Shown here piece by piece: positions 20,194 through 28,714 of a DNA stretch of 57,281 nt (positions within the stretch are counted from its first letter, which is position 1; each line of letters starts with the position of its first letter). This DNA is from JANXAZ01 sp964504655. GTDB taxonomy: Bacteria > Pseudomonadota > Alphaproteobacteria > Geminicoccales > Geminicoccaceae. The stretch spans positions 1-57,281 of the forward strand of contig CAZDFD010000015.1 of the NCBI GenBank assembly GCA_964504655.1, read 5' to 3'. Under the pieces are notes generated by a model that saw only the letters and a list, made by a program, of their open reading frames with translations, ran no database searches and was not told the origin of the DNA. Made by a program: the position numbers and the translations under genes.

Positions 20194-21278
20194 TCGGGCA
20201 GCTCCAGGCCCTGACCGGGCAGCTCCAGTCGGAGCTGGCGGGGATCCTGGCCCTCGCCCGCGGCGGCCACGCCCAGGCCCAGGAGCCGCACCGGCTCCTC
20301 GGGCGGGCCGGGCTCGAGCAGGAGCCGGCGCGCCAGGGCCAGGAGTTCGCGCGCCCCCGCGGGCGGCCGGCCGAGCGTCAGCGAGCGGGTCCGCACCCGG
20401 AACCGCGCGTCCTTGATCTTGAGGGTCAGGGTGCGGCCCTGGAAGCCGCTGCGGGCGAGCCGCCGGGCGAGCTCCCGGGCGAGCGGCCCGAGCTCGTCGA
20501 GGAGTGCTGCCGGGCCGGCCAGGTCGGTCTCGAAGGTGGTCTCCACGCTCACCGAGCGGCGCGGCCGGTCGGGCTCGACCGGGCGGTCGTCGTGACCGCG
20601 GGCGATCGCCCAGAAGTGCAGGCCGGCGCGACCGAAGCGGGCCACGAGATCGGCACGCGGCCGGGCCTGCAGGTCGGCGCCGGTGGCGATCCCCTGCTCG
20701 CGCAGCCGCGCCGCGGTGGCCGGCCCGATGCCGTGGAAGGCCTCGATCGGCAGGCTCGCCAGGAGCGCCGGGGCCCGCTCCGGCCGGACCAGCGCCAGCC
20801 CGTCCGGCTTGTCGAGCCCGGAGGCGAGCTTGGCCAGGAACTTGTTGACCGAGACGCCGGCCGAGGCGGTGAGGCCGGTGGCGGCGCGGATCTCGGCCTT
20901 GATGCGGCGGGCCACCTCCACCGCCGGCATGGGTCCGGGCAGAGGCTCGGTGACGTCGAGATAGGCCTCGTCGAGCGAGAGCGGCTCGACCAGCGCCGAC
21001 CAGCGGTCGAGCACGGCGCGGATCCGCCGGCTCTCGGCCCGGTAGGCCTCGAAGCGGGGCGCCACCACGACGAGCTCCGGGCAGAGCCGGCGGGCGAGGC
21101 CCATCGGAATGGCCGAGCGCACCCCGAAGGCGCGCGCCTCGTAGCTCGCGGTCGCGACCACCGCGCGCGGCCCGCTGCCGCCCACGGCGACCGGCCGGCC
21201 GCGCAGGCGCGGATCGTCGCGCTGCTCGATCGCGGCGTAGAAGGCGTCCATGTCGACATGGACGATCTTGCGCAGCAC
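20184..21278 (-). CDS. dinB: DNA polymerase IV (Y family)
   Basis: A 364-residue translesion polymerase. The catalytic acidic residues are in HVDMDAFYAAIE near residue 8 and SLDEAYLDVT near 106. Steric and thumb motifs follow (GVSVNKFLAKLASGLDKPDG, then the helix-hairpin-helix FHGIGPATAARL) and the little-finger domain ends with TLTLKIKDARF. The GTG at 21278 starts the usual LRKIVHVDMDAFY; an in-frame ATG 108 bases upstream would add a Pro/Arg-rich tail. I found no convincing alphaproteobacterial LexA box (GTTC-N7-GTTC) upstream. The stop overlaps the convergent coiled-coil protein gene by 10 bases. Confidence 0.93.
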   Translation of the reverse strand: MLRKIVHVDMDAFYAAIEQRDDPRLRGRPVAVGGSGPRAVVATASYEARAFGVRSAIPMGLARRLCPELVVVAPRFEAYRAESRRIRAVLDRWSALVEPLSLDEAYLDVTEPLPGPMPAVEVARRIKAEIRAATGLTASAGVSVNKFLAKLASGLDKPDGLALVRPERAPALLASLPIEAFHGIGPATAARLREQGIATGADLQARPRADLVARFGRAGLHFWAIARGHDDRPVEPDRPRRSVSVETTFETDLAGPAALLDELGPLARELARRLARSGFQGRTLTLKIKDARFRVRTRSLTLGRPPAGARELLALARRLLLEPGPPEEPVRLLGLGVAAAGEGQDPRQLRLELPGQGLELPDQG

Positions 21279-21378
21279 GGGCCGGCTCCGAGGCGGAGGA
21301 GCGGCCCGAGCATGTGGCGCCGATCCCACGGCCGGCAAGGGGACGGGCCGGGGCCGGGGCCCGCGGTCGCCCGGATCC

Positions 21379-21408
21379 TTGTCCACAGGGGCCCTGAAAG
21401 ACTACGAT
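21379..21408 (+). promoter_or_regulatory. possible promoter of the TolC-family gene
   Basis: TTGTCC (21379-21384), 18-base spacer, TACGAT (21403-21408), about 60 bases before the GTG start. Moderate matches only. Confidence 0.35.
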
Positions 21409-21470
21409 CCGCGCGGCGGGTCCTGGTCCCGGGGGCGAGGACCGGACCGGGGCAGTCGAGGAGAGAACGG

Positions 21471-22925
21471 GTGGGGCTCGTGCGGGCGACGCTCGGTGGA
21501 TTCGTGCTGACCGTGCTGCTGGCCCTCGGCCCGCCGGCACGGGCCGAGACACTCGAGGAGGCGCTGGTCGACGTCTACATCGGCAACCCCGAGCTGGCGG
21601 CCGGGCGGGCGCGGCTGCGCGCCACCGACGAGCTCGTGCCCCAGGCGCTCGCCGGCTGGCGTCCGACGATCACCGCCGACACCGGGATCGAGGGTGTGAC
21701 CGGCCAGTCGCGCTCCTCCACCACCGGCGATCAGATCGACATCGACCGCACCACCCGGCGGCTCGGGGCGACGGTGCGCCAGAACCTCTATGCCGGCGGC
21801 GCCACCACGGCCTCGACCAGCCGGGCCGAGAACCTGGTGCGGGCCGAGCGGGCCAACCTGCTCGCGCTCGAGCAGCGCGTGCTGCTCGACGGCATCGACG
21901 CCTACACCGCGGTCTGGCGCGACCGCGCCGTGCTCGATCTGGCGCTCAACAACGAGCAGCGGCTGCGCCGCCAGCTGCAGGCCACCCGCGACCGCTTCCA
22001 GGTGGGCGAGGTGGCGCGCACCGACGTGGCGCAGGCCGAGGCGCGGCTGTCGCGGGCGCGCGCCGACGTCGAGGCCGCCAAGGCCAACCTCGCCGGCTCG
22101 GCGGCGTTCTACGAGCGCGTCATCGGCCACCAGCCCGGTCGGCTCGCCAAGCCGACCCGGCTCGCGTCCCTGCCGCGCTCGCTCGCCGAGGCGCGCACCA
22201 TCGCCGCGCAGAACCCGAGCGTGATCGCCACCACCTTCAGCCTGGCGGCGGCGCAGGACGATGTCGACGTCTCCTTCGCGGCGCTGTTGCCGAGCGTCGA
22301 CCTCCTGGCGCGCGCCGAGCGGGTCGAGGAGCCGCAATCGACGCTCAGCTGGCAGCGCAACGCCTCGCTCGGCCTGTCGCTGACCGTGCCCCTGTACCAG
22401 GGCGGGGCCGAGTACGCCCGGGTCCGCGCCGCGCGGCAGACGGTCGAGGCCCGGCGCAACGAGCTCGACAACTCGCATCGCACCGTGCAGCAGGCGGTGG
22501 CGGCCGCCTGGGACCGGCTGCTGGCCGCGTCCGCCGCGATCGTCGCCCTGCGCGCCGAGGTCCGCGCCAACGACATCGCGCTCCAGGGGGTGCAGGAGGA
22601 GAACCTGGTCGGCGCCCGGACCGTGCTCGACGTGCTCGACGCCGAGCAGGAGCTGTTCAACTCGCGGGTCGATCTGGTGCGCGCCGAGCGCGAGGAGATC
22701 CTGGCCTCCTTCCAGCTCAAGACGGCGATCGGCGAGCTGACCACCGACGGGCTCGGGCTCAGGGTCGAGCGCTTCGATGCCGAGCGCAACTACCGGGTGA
22801 CCCGCAACCGGCTGATGGGCCTGCAGACCGATCCGCCGCCGGTGCTCGCCGGCTCGCCCGTTCCGCCGGCGACGGGCCGGGGCGCGGCGGCCCCGGCCCC
22901 GGCCACGACGGCCCCGAAGCGCTAG
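21471..22925 (+). CDS. TolC-family outer-membrane efflux channel
   Basis: A 484-residue outer-membrane factor. A signal peptide (residues 1-25, ending ARAETLEEAL) leads into two OEP repeats. First-repeat landmarks are YIGNPELAAGRARLRATDE and VRQNLYAGG; the second repeat has LTVPLYQGGAEYARVRAARQTVEARR. The C-terminus has the common NYRVTRNRLMGL ending and an Ala/Pro tail. It can complete type I secretion or RND pumps such as the one at 10-14.6 kb, though it is not in that operon. The GTG at 21471 has GAGGAGAG upstream. It ends in CTAG shared with the stop of the convergent DUF4394 gene. Confidence 0.92.
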   Translation: MGLVRATLGGFVLTVLLALGPPARAETLEEALVDVYIGNPELAAGRARLRATDELVPQALAGWRPTITADTGIEGVTGQSRSSTTGDQIDIDRTTRRLGATVRQNLYAGGATTASTSRAENLVRAERANLLALEQRVLLDGIDAYTAVWRDRAVLDLALNNEQRLRRQLQATRDRFQVGEVARTDVAQAEARLSRARADVEAAKANLAGSAAFYERVIGHQPGRLAKPTRLASLPRSLAEARTIAAQNPSVIATTFSLAAAQDDVDVSFAALLPSVDLLARAERVEEPQSTLSWQRNASLGLSLTVPLYQGGAEYARVRAARQTVEARRNELDNSHRTVQQAVAAAWDRLLAASAAIVALRAEVRANDIALQGVQEENLVGARTVLDVLDAEQELFNSRVDLVRAEREEILASFQLKTAIGELTTDGLGLRVERFDAERNYRVTRNRLMGLQTDPPPVLAGSPVPPATGRGAAAPAPATTAPKR

Positions 22926-23710
22926 CCGGCGGTCGGCAGGAGCACGAGGTCGGCGACCTCGCCGGTGAGCCCCTTGATGCGACCGAGCGGCCGCGACCGC
23001 CCGGTCTCGGTCTCGACGTCGTAGAGCGTCGTGCCCACCAGGAGCAGCGCGCGGTTGCGCCCGGCGGCGTCGACGCGGATGTCGAAGGCGGCGGCCGAGC
23101 CGACCGGCATGCCGAGCGCGCCGCGCGGCTTCTGCACCCCGTCGTTGGGCGGGGCCTGGAGGTTGAGGGCGGCCGCGGCCGCGTCGACCGTGTAGAGCGC
23201 CGTCTCCTTGGCGCCCGCCATGCTGTTGACGTAGGCGCCCGCAACCAGGACCGGGCGCTTGCCGTCGCTCGCGGCGGCGTAGCCGATCCGCCCGTCGACC
23301 ACGACCTCGCCGCTGTCCGGGTTGACCCGGTAGTTGCCGCCCGAGGGGTCGATCACGCGCATGCGGTCGGCGACCGGGTTGAAATCCAGGACGAGCCCGT
23401 CGCTCAGGACGATCGGCTGGCCGAGGCCGGCGATCCGGCTCGCCGTGCCGGTCGCGGGGTCGAGGCGGTGCAGCCCGCCCGTGTCGCTGACCGCGTAGAC
23501 CCGCCCGTCCTTGGGGCGCAGGTCGAGGGCGAGCAGCCGCCCGTCGGCGCCCTTCGGGGCCCGCGCCGGGCCGGTGACGGTGAGCCTGTCGAGGTCCACG
23601 GGCACGAGCTGGCCGCTGCGCAGCAGCACGAGCGCGTCCGCGGCCTCGGCCGCCGCACCGGCGAGCAGTGCGAACGCCACCGCGGTCGAGCTCAGCAGGG
23701 AACGCATCAT
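22922..23710 (-). CDS. DUF4394 domain exported protein
   Basis: A 262-residue protein with a signal peptide (about 1-24) and a beta-propeller-like DUF4394 domain: LRSGQLVPVDLD, then LLALDLRPKDGRVYAVSDTG, LDFNPVADRMRVIDPSG and NYRVNPDSGEV. The family is common in proteobacteria and cyanobacteria, with no proven function. GGAGG lies five bases before the ATG at 23710. A perfect 7-base inverted repeat 18 bases upstream may be an operator. It is transcribed alone and converges with the TolC gene, sharing four bases. Confidence 0.85.
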   Translation of the reverse strand: MMRSLLSSTAVAFALLAGAAAEAADALVLLRSGQLVPVDLDRLTVTGPARAPKGADGRLLALDLRPKDGRVYAVSDTGGLHRLDPATGTASRIAGLGQPIVLSDGLVLDFNPVADRMRVIDPSGGNYRVNPDSGEVVVDGRIGYAAASDGKRPVLVAGAYVNSMAGAKETALYTVDAAAAALNLQAPPNDGVQKPRGALGMPVGSAAAFDIRVDAAGRNRALLLVGTTLYDVETETGRSRPLGRIKGLTGEVADLVLLPTAG

Positions 23711-23727
23711 GGAAGCCTCCGTCGGTT

Positions 23728-23746
23728 CGGACGAACGTCTCGTCCG
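23728..23746. promoter_or_regulatory. inverted repeat, candidate operator before the DUF4394 gene
   Basis: CGGACGA-N5-TCGTCCG, perfect arms of seven bases, centred about 27 bases upstream of the DUF4394 start. Size and position fit a dimeric repressor site; no regulator gene is adjacent. Confidence 0.35.
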
Positions 23747-23820
23747 TACCTTTGGACGTCGGCTGCGGCGGAACGGATGCCTCGCGAGGGATCACGAACC
23801 GGTGTGCGTTCCGCGCACCC

Positions 23821-24966
23821 TCAGTCGGCGGTGTGCCAGAGCCGGCCGCCGAGCACGATGCTGTCGACCACGAGCCTCCGGTCGCCGACCATGCGCTCCC
23901 CGACGACGTCCTCGTAGAGGTGCTCGCCCGCGACGATCCGCATCACGGTGGCATCGCCGGTCGAGCCCAGCGAGAGGTCGGCCAGATCGGGGCGGCCCAG
24001 GATCCGCGCCGGGGTGACCGTGACCGCGCGGACCACCTCGGCGAGCGGCATGCCGAGGCACAGGAGCTTCGACATGGTGACGAGGTTGTCGTAGGCCGGC
24101 CCGTCGATGCACAGCGTGTGCACGTCCGAGCTGATCACGTCGGGGAAGAAGCCGCCGGCGAGCATGGCGCGGGCGGTGTGGAAGGAGAACGAGCCCTTGC
24201 CGTGGGCGATGTCGAACAGGACGCCCCGCTCGCGCGCCTTCCAGAGCTGCTCGCGGACCCGGCCGTCGGCGTAGCAGGGGGCGTTGGGGAAGGGCTTGAA
24301 GCAGTGGGTCAGGACGTCGCCCGGGCGGAGGACCTCGAGCACGTCGACGTAGCGCGGCGGCGGCCGGTCGATGTGGCACATGCAGGGGAGCCCGGCCCGG
24401 TCCGCGGCCTCGATCGCCAGATAGAGGGGAGCCAGGCCGTTGGCACCCGAGGTGTTGGAGCCGATCCGCACCTTGATGCCGCGGATCAGGTCGGAGTGCT
24501 CCATGGCGACCCGCGCGCAGGCCACGGGATCGAGCAGCCTGAGGTCGCCGGCCTCGCCCACCATGACCTCGTTCGAGAAGCCGAAGATCCCGGCGAAGGA
24601 GACGTGCAGATAGGCCAGGATCCGGGTCTCGGAGCGCTCGATCACGTGCTTCCGGAAGCCCAGGAAGTTGCCGGGGCCGGCCGAACCCACGTCGAGCCAG
24701 GTGGTGGTGCCGCAGCGCCGCGCCAGCCGGTCGGCGTCGACGCCGAGCGAGGTGCCGCCCCAGTAGACGTGGGCATGGAGGTCGATCTGCCCGGCGGTGA
24801 CGAGGCAGCCCTCGACCCGGCGTTCGATGGGCGCGCTGCCGGCCGTGGCCTCGGCGCCGATCGCCGCGACCTTGCCGTCGCGGAAGGCGATGTCGGCGGT
24901 CTCGTCGCGGCCGGTGCCGGGATCGAGGATCCGGCCGCCCCTGAGGATCAGATCGAAGCTCGCCAT
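23821..24966 (-). CDS. amidohydrolase/deacetylase-family metallohydrolase
   Basis: A 381-residue TIM-barrel amidohydrolase. The HxH metal motif is in IDLHAHVYWGG (near 62), a probable carbamylated lysine in GIKVRIG (near 163), later His ligands in CHIDRPP and LTHCFKPF, and the metal Asp in VISSDVHTL. The closing VTPARILGRPDLADL is typical of the deacetylase/dihydroorotase-like branch (COG3964). Known relatives act on acylated hydroxy or amino acids; the substrate here is unknown. GGGAGG precedes the ATG. It is the last gene of a six-gene minus-strand operon with an ABC importer, so it probably acts on the imported compound. Confidence 0.8.
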   Translation of the reverse strand: MASFDLILRGGRILDPGTGRDETADIAFRDGKVAAIGAEATAGSAPIERRVEGCLVTAGQIDLHAHVYWGGTSLGVDADRLARRCGTTTWLDVGSAGPGNFLGFRKHVIERSETRILAYLHVSFAGIFGFSNEVMVGEAGDLRLLDPVACARVAMEHSDLIRGIKVRIGSNTSGANGLAPLYLAIEAADRAGLPCMCHIDRPPPRYVDVLEVLRPGDVLTHCFKPFPNAPCYADGRVREQLWKARERGVLFDIAHGKGSFSFHTARAMLAGGFFPDVISSDVHTLCIDGPAYDNLVTMSKLLCLGMPLAEVVRAVTVTPARILGRPDLADLSLGSTGDATVMRIVAGEHLYEDVVGERMVGDRRLVVDSIVLGGRLWHTAD

Positions 24967-25051
24967 CGCCCCCGCCTCCCGGGCCTCCGCCGCTCACCGA
25001 GGCGCCGGGTTAGCGCCGCGGCGGGGCCGCGGGAAGCGCCGGCGGCGGAGG

Positions 25052-26068
25052 TCAGCTCCGTTGGGCGCGCTGCACGAAGCTCGGATCGAAGGTGCGGGCG
25101 AGGTCGATCCTGGCCTGCGCCAGCTCCTTGTCGAAGCGCACGAGCATGTCGAGGGCGTTGCGCATGCCGGCCTCGGGCACGAGCCCGGTGCGCGAGTAGG
25201 AGGGCTTGGACTTGGCGACCGCCGCCAGGTAGAGCGCCCGGTCGCCCAGATGGTACTCGGCCGGCACGCTGTCGGCGATCGCCTCGGGGCTCGCCTGCTC
25301 GATCCAGCGCAGCGCATCCAGGAACGCCTCGACCAGCGCCTGCACCGTGTTGGGGTTGCGCTCGATGAAGTCCTGCCGGGTGTAGAGCACCGCGGCCGGG
25401 TTCGAGCCGCCGAAGATCGCCCGGGTCCCCTCCTCGGTGCGGCTGTCGGCCATCACCACCACGTCGCCGTCCTGCTCGAGCTTGGCGATCACCGGGTCGA
25501 GGTTGGCGATCGCGTCGATCTCGCCCTTCTTCATGGCGGCGACGGCCGTGGGACCGGCGCCGACGCCGATGAAGGCGACCTCCTCGGGCGCCACACCCTC
25601 CTTGGCGAGGATGTGGTTGACGAAGAAGTTGGTCGAGCTGCCCGGCGCGGTCACCCCGATTTTGGCCCCCTTGAGGTCCTTGGGCGACTTGATCTTCTCG
25701 GCGAGGCTCCGCTTGACCGCCAGCACGATCCCCGGGAAGCGGCCGAGCTCGACCACGGCGCGGATGTCCTGGCCTTTGGCCTGCATGCGGATGGTGTGCT
25801 CGTAGGCGCCGGTGACCACGTCGACCGAGCCGCCGACCAGCGCCTGCAGCGACTTGGCGCCGCCGCCGAAGTCGTTGATCTCGACCTCGAGCCCCTTGGC
25901 CCGGAACAGCCCGCGGCGCTCGGCGATGGTGAGCGGCAGATAGTAGAGGAGCGGCTTGCCGCCGACGCCGAGCACGAGCCTGGTCTTCTCGGGCGTCGCC
26001 GCCCGGGCCCGCCCGAGGGCCAGGGTGGAGCCTGCGAGGGTCGCTGCGAGGAGCCTGCGGCGGCGCAT
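25052..26068 (-). CDS. ABC transporter substrate-binding protein, NMT1/SsuA type
   Basis: A 338-residue periplasmic binding protein with an Arg-rich, Ala-rich signal (residues 1-23). The pattern is that of the nitrate/sulfonate/pyrimidine-precursor SBPs: RRGLFRAKGLEVEINDFGGG, then ALVGGSVDVVTGAYEH, LKGAKIGVTAPGSSTNFFVN and LVEAFLDALRWI. Substrates in this family include taurine, alkanesulfonates and thiamine-pyrimidine precursors, so I cannot name one. GGGAGG lies seven bases before the ATG. The matching permease and ATPase are encoded upstream in the same operon, with an EamA gene between. Confidence 0.88.
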   Translation of the reverse strand: MRRRRLLAATLAGSTLALGRARAATPEKTRLVLGVGGKPLLYYLPLTIAERRGLFRAKGLEVEINDFGGGAKSLQALVGGSVDVVTGAYEHTIRMQAKGQDIRAVVELGRFPGIVLAVKRSLAEKIKSPKDLKGAKIGVTAPGSSTNFFVNHILAKEGVAPEEVAFIGVGAGPTAVAAMKKGEIDAIANLDPVIAKLEQDGDVVVMADSRTEEGTRAIFGGSNPAAVLYTRQDFIERNPNTVQALVEAFLDALRWIEQASPEAIADSVPAEYHLGDRALYLAAVAKSKPSYSRTGLVPEAGMRNALDMLVRFDKELAQARIDLARTFDPSFVQRAQRS

Positions 26069-26099
26069 GTCGGAGCCTCCCGTTCGACGGTGGGGCCAG

Positions 26100-27041
26100 C
26101 TAGCTGACCGCCGCCCGCCCGCGCAAGGCCTCGCGCAGCGCCCGGGCCGGGCGCCCGTCGATCGCGGCCAGACCGGCCGCGATCACCGCCATGCCCAGGA
26201 GCTGGTGCGGCGCCAGGCTCTCGCCCAGGAGCCCGACCCCCAGGAGGATGGCGTTCGGGGGGATGAGGAAGGTCACGAGCAGGAGGTTGGTCGCCCCGGC
26301 GGTCGCCAGGATGCGGAAGTAGACGACGTAGGCGAGCGCGGTCGAGAGCAGCGCCAGGGCCGCGAGCGCGGCGAGCGTCGCACCCGAGGGCGCCGGCAGG
26401 GTCCAGGGCCGCTCGACCAGGAGTGCTGCCGGCAGGAGCAGGAGGCTCGCGGCGGCGAGCTGGCCCGTGGCGGTGGCGAGCGGCGGCACGCCCATCGCCC
26501 GGAAGCGGCGGCCGAAGACCGCGGCAAGCGCGTAGGAGACCGCACCGGCGAGGCAGGCGAGCTGTGGCAGGATCTCGCCCCCGAAGGCAGCACCGCCCGC
26601 CCCGCCGAGGAGCAGGGCGACGCCCGCGAGGCCGACCACGACGCCCGCGATCCGGCCCGCCGTCAGCTTCTCGTCGGCCGTGGCGAGGTGGGCCACGAGG
26701 ACGGTCCAGAGCGGGGTCGTGGCGTTCAGGATCGAGGCGAGCCCGCTCGCGATCCGGCCCTGGCCCCAGACGATCAGCGTGAAGGGCAGGGCGTTGTTGA
26801 GGGTGCCCATGACGAGGAAGGCCAGGAGCACCGCGGCCGAGCTCGGGACCGCCACGCCCGCGGCGCGCATCACCACGCCGAGGGCGAGCCCGGCCAGGCC
26901 CACCCGGATCGCCACGATGGTCAAAGGCGGCAGCTCCGCGACCGCCACGCCCACGAAGAAGAACGAGCCGCCCCAGAGCACCGAAAGGCCGAGGAGCATC
27001 GTCCACTCGCGGGCGCCCATGGTCGCACGGATCGGGGTCAT
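26100..27041 (-). CDS. EamA/DMT-family transporter
   Basis: A 313-residue membrane protein with ten hydrophobic helices in two EamA repeats. The first begins LLGLSVLWGGSFFFVGVAV, and FTLIVWGQGRIASGLASILN sits near its end. The second repeat starts near LPQLACLAGAVSYALAAVFG. DMT proteins usually export metabolites or amino acids. The ATG at 27041 is chosen because GGAGG lies eight bases upstream; the GTG three codons earlier overlaps that site. Its position between the permease and the binding-protein genes of one ABC importer is unusual. Confidence 0.88.
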   Translation of the reverse strand: MTPIRATMGAREWTMLLGLSVLWGGSFFFVGVAVAELPPLTIVAIRVGLAGLALGVVMRAAGVAVPSSAAVLLAFLVMGTLNNALPFTLIVWGQGRIASGLASILNATTPLWTVLVAHLATADEKLTAGRIAGVVVGLAGVALLLGGAGGAAFGGEILPQLACLAGAVSYALAAVFGRRFRAMGVPPLATATGQLAAASLLLLPAALLVERPWTLPAPSGATLAALAALALLSTALAYVVYFRILATAGATNLLLVTFLIPPNAILLGVGLLGESLAPHQLLGMAVIAAGLAAIDGRPARALREALRGRAAVS

Positions 27042-27119
27042 CGCCGGCACCTCCGCTGGTCTCGGGTTCCGGACCCTGGCCCCGCGAGCGGACCCGCGCA
27101 GCCCGGATCTTGCGCCGGC

Positions 27120-27902
27120 TCAGCCGCGGATTCCGGTCGAGGCCGCCTGCGGGCGCCAGATGAGGAGCCGCCGCTCGACCAGGGTCACGACCCCGTCGAT
27201 CAGGAGGACGAAGACGGCGAGGACGAGCATGCCGGAGAACACCCCGGTCACGTCGAAGCTGCCCTCCGCCTGCTGAATGCGGTAGCCGAGCCCCGCGGCC
27301 GAGCCCAGATACTCGCCCACGACCGCGCCCACGAGGGCGAAGCCCACGGCCGTGTGCAGGCTCGCGAACATCCAGGAGAGGGCGGCCGGCAGGTAGAGGT
27401 GGCGGAGCATCTGCCGCTCGTTCATGCCCAGCATGCGGGCGTTGGCGACCAGCACCGGGCTCACCTCCTTGACCCCCTGATAGACCGCGAAGAACACGAT
27501 GAAGAAGACGAGGGTGACGCCGAGCGCCACCTTCGACCAGATGCCGAGCCCGAGCCAGAGGGCGAAGATCGGCGCCAGCACCACCCGCGGCATGGCGTTC
27601 ACGGCCTTGAGGTAGGGCTGGAAGACCGCCGACAGCAGCTCCTTGCGGGCGAGCCAGAAGCCGACGAGCACCCCGCCCAGCGAGCCGATCAGGAAGGCCA
27701 AGACGGTCTCCAGAAGCGTGATCCAGAGATGCCGCCACAAGACCCCGCTCGCGAGGTCGCGCCAGGTGCGCGAGACCACGTCCAGCGGACGGGAGAAGAA
27801 GAACGGATCCAGGAGCCCGAGCTCGACGCCCAGATGCCAGGCGGCGAGGAACGCCACCAGCACGAGCAGCTGCCAGAGCAGGAGGAGGCCGCGCGCCGTC
27901 AA
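27120..27902 (-). CDS. ABC transporter permease, SsuC/TauC type
   Basis: A 260-residue inner-membrane permease with six helices. The EAA loop reads NARMLGMNERQMLRHLYLPAALSWM near residue 175. The N-terminal LLLLWQLLVLVAFLAAW helix and the VNAMPRVVLAPIFALWLGLG segment are typical of the nitrate/sulfonate/taurine group. I set the start at TTG 27902, which overlaps the ATPase stop as TTGA. This gives the normal family length; an internal GTG 13 codons later would cut into the first helix. It works with the neighbouring ATPase and the SBP. Confidence 0.88.
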   Translation of the reverse strand: MTARGLLLLWQLLVLVAFLAAWHLGVELGLLDPFFFSRPLDVVSRTWRDLASGVLWRHLWITLLETVLAFLIGSLGGVLVGFWLARKELLSAVFQPYLKAVNAMPRVVLAPIFALWLGLGIWSKVALGVTLVFFIVFFAVYQGVKEVSPVLVANARMLGMNERQMLRHLYLPAALSWMFASLHTAVGFALVGAVVGEYLGSAAGLGYRIQQAEGSFDVTGVFSGMLVLAVFVLLIDGVVTLVERRLLIWRPQAASTGIRG

Positions 27903-28693
27903 GGCCCGGCCTCGGCCCGGGCGTAGCCCTCGAGCACCTCGGCCCGGAGCTCGTGCCAGAGGGTCTTGTGGATCTCGAGGAAGGCCGGGGTCAGGCGCAC
28001 CTCGTGGGTGTCGCGGGGGCGCGGGATCGGCACCGGATGGTCGCCGATGATCCGGGCACCGGGCCCGGCCGACATGATCACCACGCGGTCGGCCAGGGCG
28101 ATCGCCTCCTCGAGGTCGTGGGTGACGAACAGAACGGCCTTGCGGTCGGCCGACCAGAGCTCGAGCAAAAGATCGCCCATGATCGCCCGGGTCTGCGCGT
28201 CCAAGGGCCCGAACGGCTCGTCCATGAGCAGGAGTGCCGGCTCGCGGGCGAGCACCTGGGCGAGGCCGACCCGCTTGCGCTGGCCGCCCGAGAGCTGGTG
28301 CGGGTAGCGCTCGGCGAAGGCTCCGAGCCCGACCCGCTCGAGCCAGCGCCGGGCGCGTGCCAGGGCCTCGGCCGCCGGCACGCCCCGGACCTCGAGCCCC
28401 ACGGCGACATTGGCGAGCGCCGTCTTCCACGGGAACAGCGCCTCGGCCTGGAACAGGTAGCCGGCCCGCGGGTTGATGCCGGTGAGCACCGTTCCGTCGA
28501 TCAGCGCACGCCCGGTCGAGGGCTCGACCAGCCCGGCCGCGACGTTGAGGAGCGTGGACTTGCCGCAGCCCGTGGGGCCCACGAGGGCCACGAACTCGCC
28601 CTGCCCGACCTCGAGGTCGGTCGCCGCCACCGCCGGGTAGCTGCTGCCGTCGGCGAGCCGGTAGGTGATCGAGACGCCCTCGAGGCGGACCAC
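27899..28693 (-). CDS. ABC transporter ATP-binding protein, SsuB/TauB type
   Basis: A 264-residue ATPase. Walker A is GPTGCGKST (about residue 39), the Q-loop FQAEALFPWKT, the ABC signature LSGGQRKRVGLAQVLARE, Walker B LLLMDEP, and the switch His in FVTHDLEEAI. The FQ-x-LPW-type Q-loop and the C-terminal extension (TPAFLEIHKTLWHELR) place it with the nitrate/sulfonate importers. The GTG at 28693 follows the 2-hydroxyacid dehydrogenase gene by 21 bases. Confidence 0.9.
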   Translation of the reverse strand: MVRLEGVSITYRLADGSSYPAVAATDLEVGQGEFVALVGPTGCGKSTLLNVAAGLVEPSTGRALIDGTVLTGINPRAGYLFQAEALFPWKTALANVAVGLEVRGVPAAEALARARRWLERVGLGAFAERYPHQLSGGQRKRVGLAQVLAREPALLLMDEPFGPLDAQTRAIMGDLLLELWSADRKAVLFVTHDLEEAIALADRVVIMSAGPGARIIGDHPVPIPRPRDTHEVRLTPAFLEIHKTLWHELRAEVLEGYARAEAGP

Positions 28694-28714
28694 GGCTCGG
28701 GCACCCCCCGCTCG

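Noticed and set aside
21279..21470. LexA-type SOS box for dinB
   Set aside because: No GTTC-N7-GTTC or similar direct repeat was found in the divergent region.
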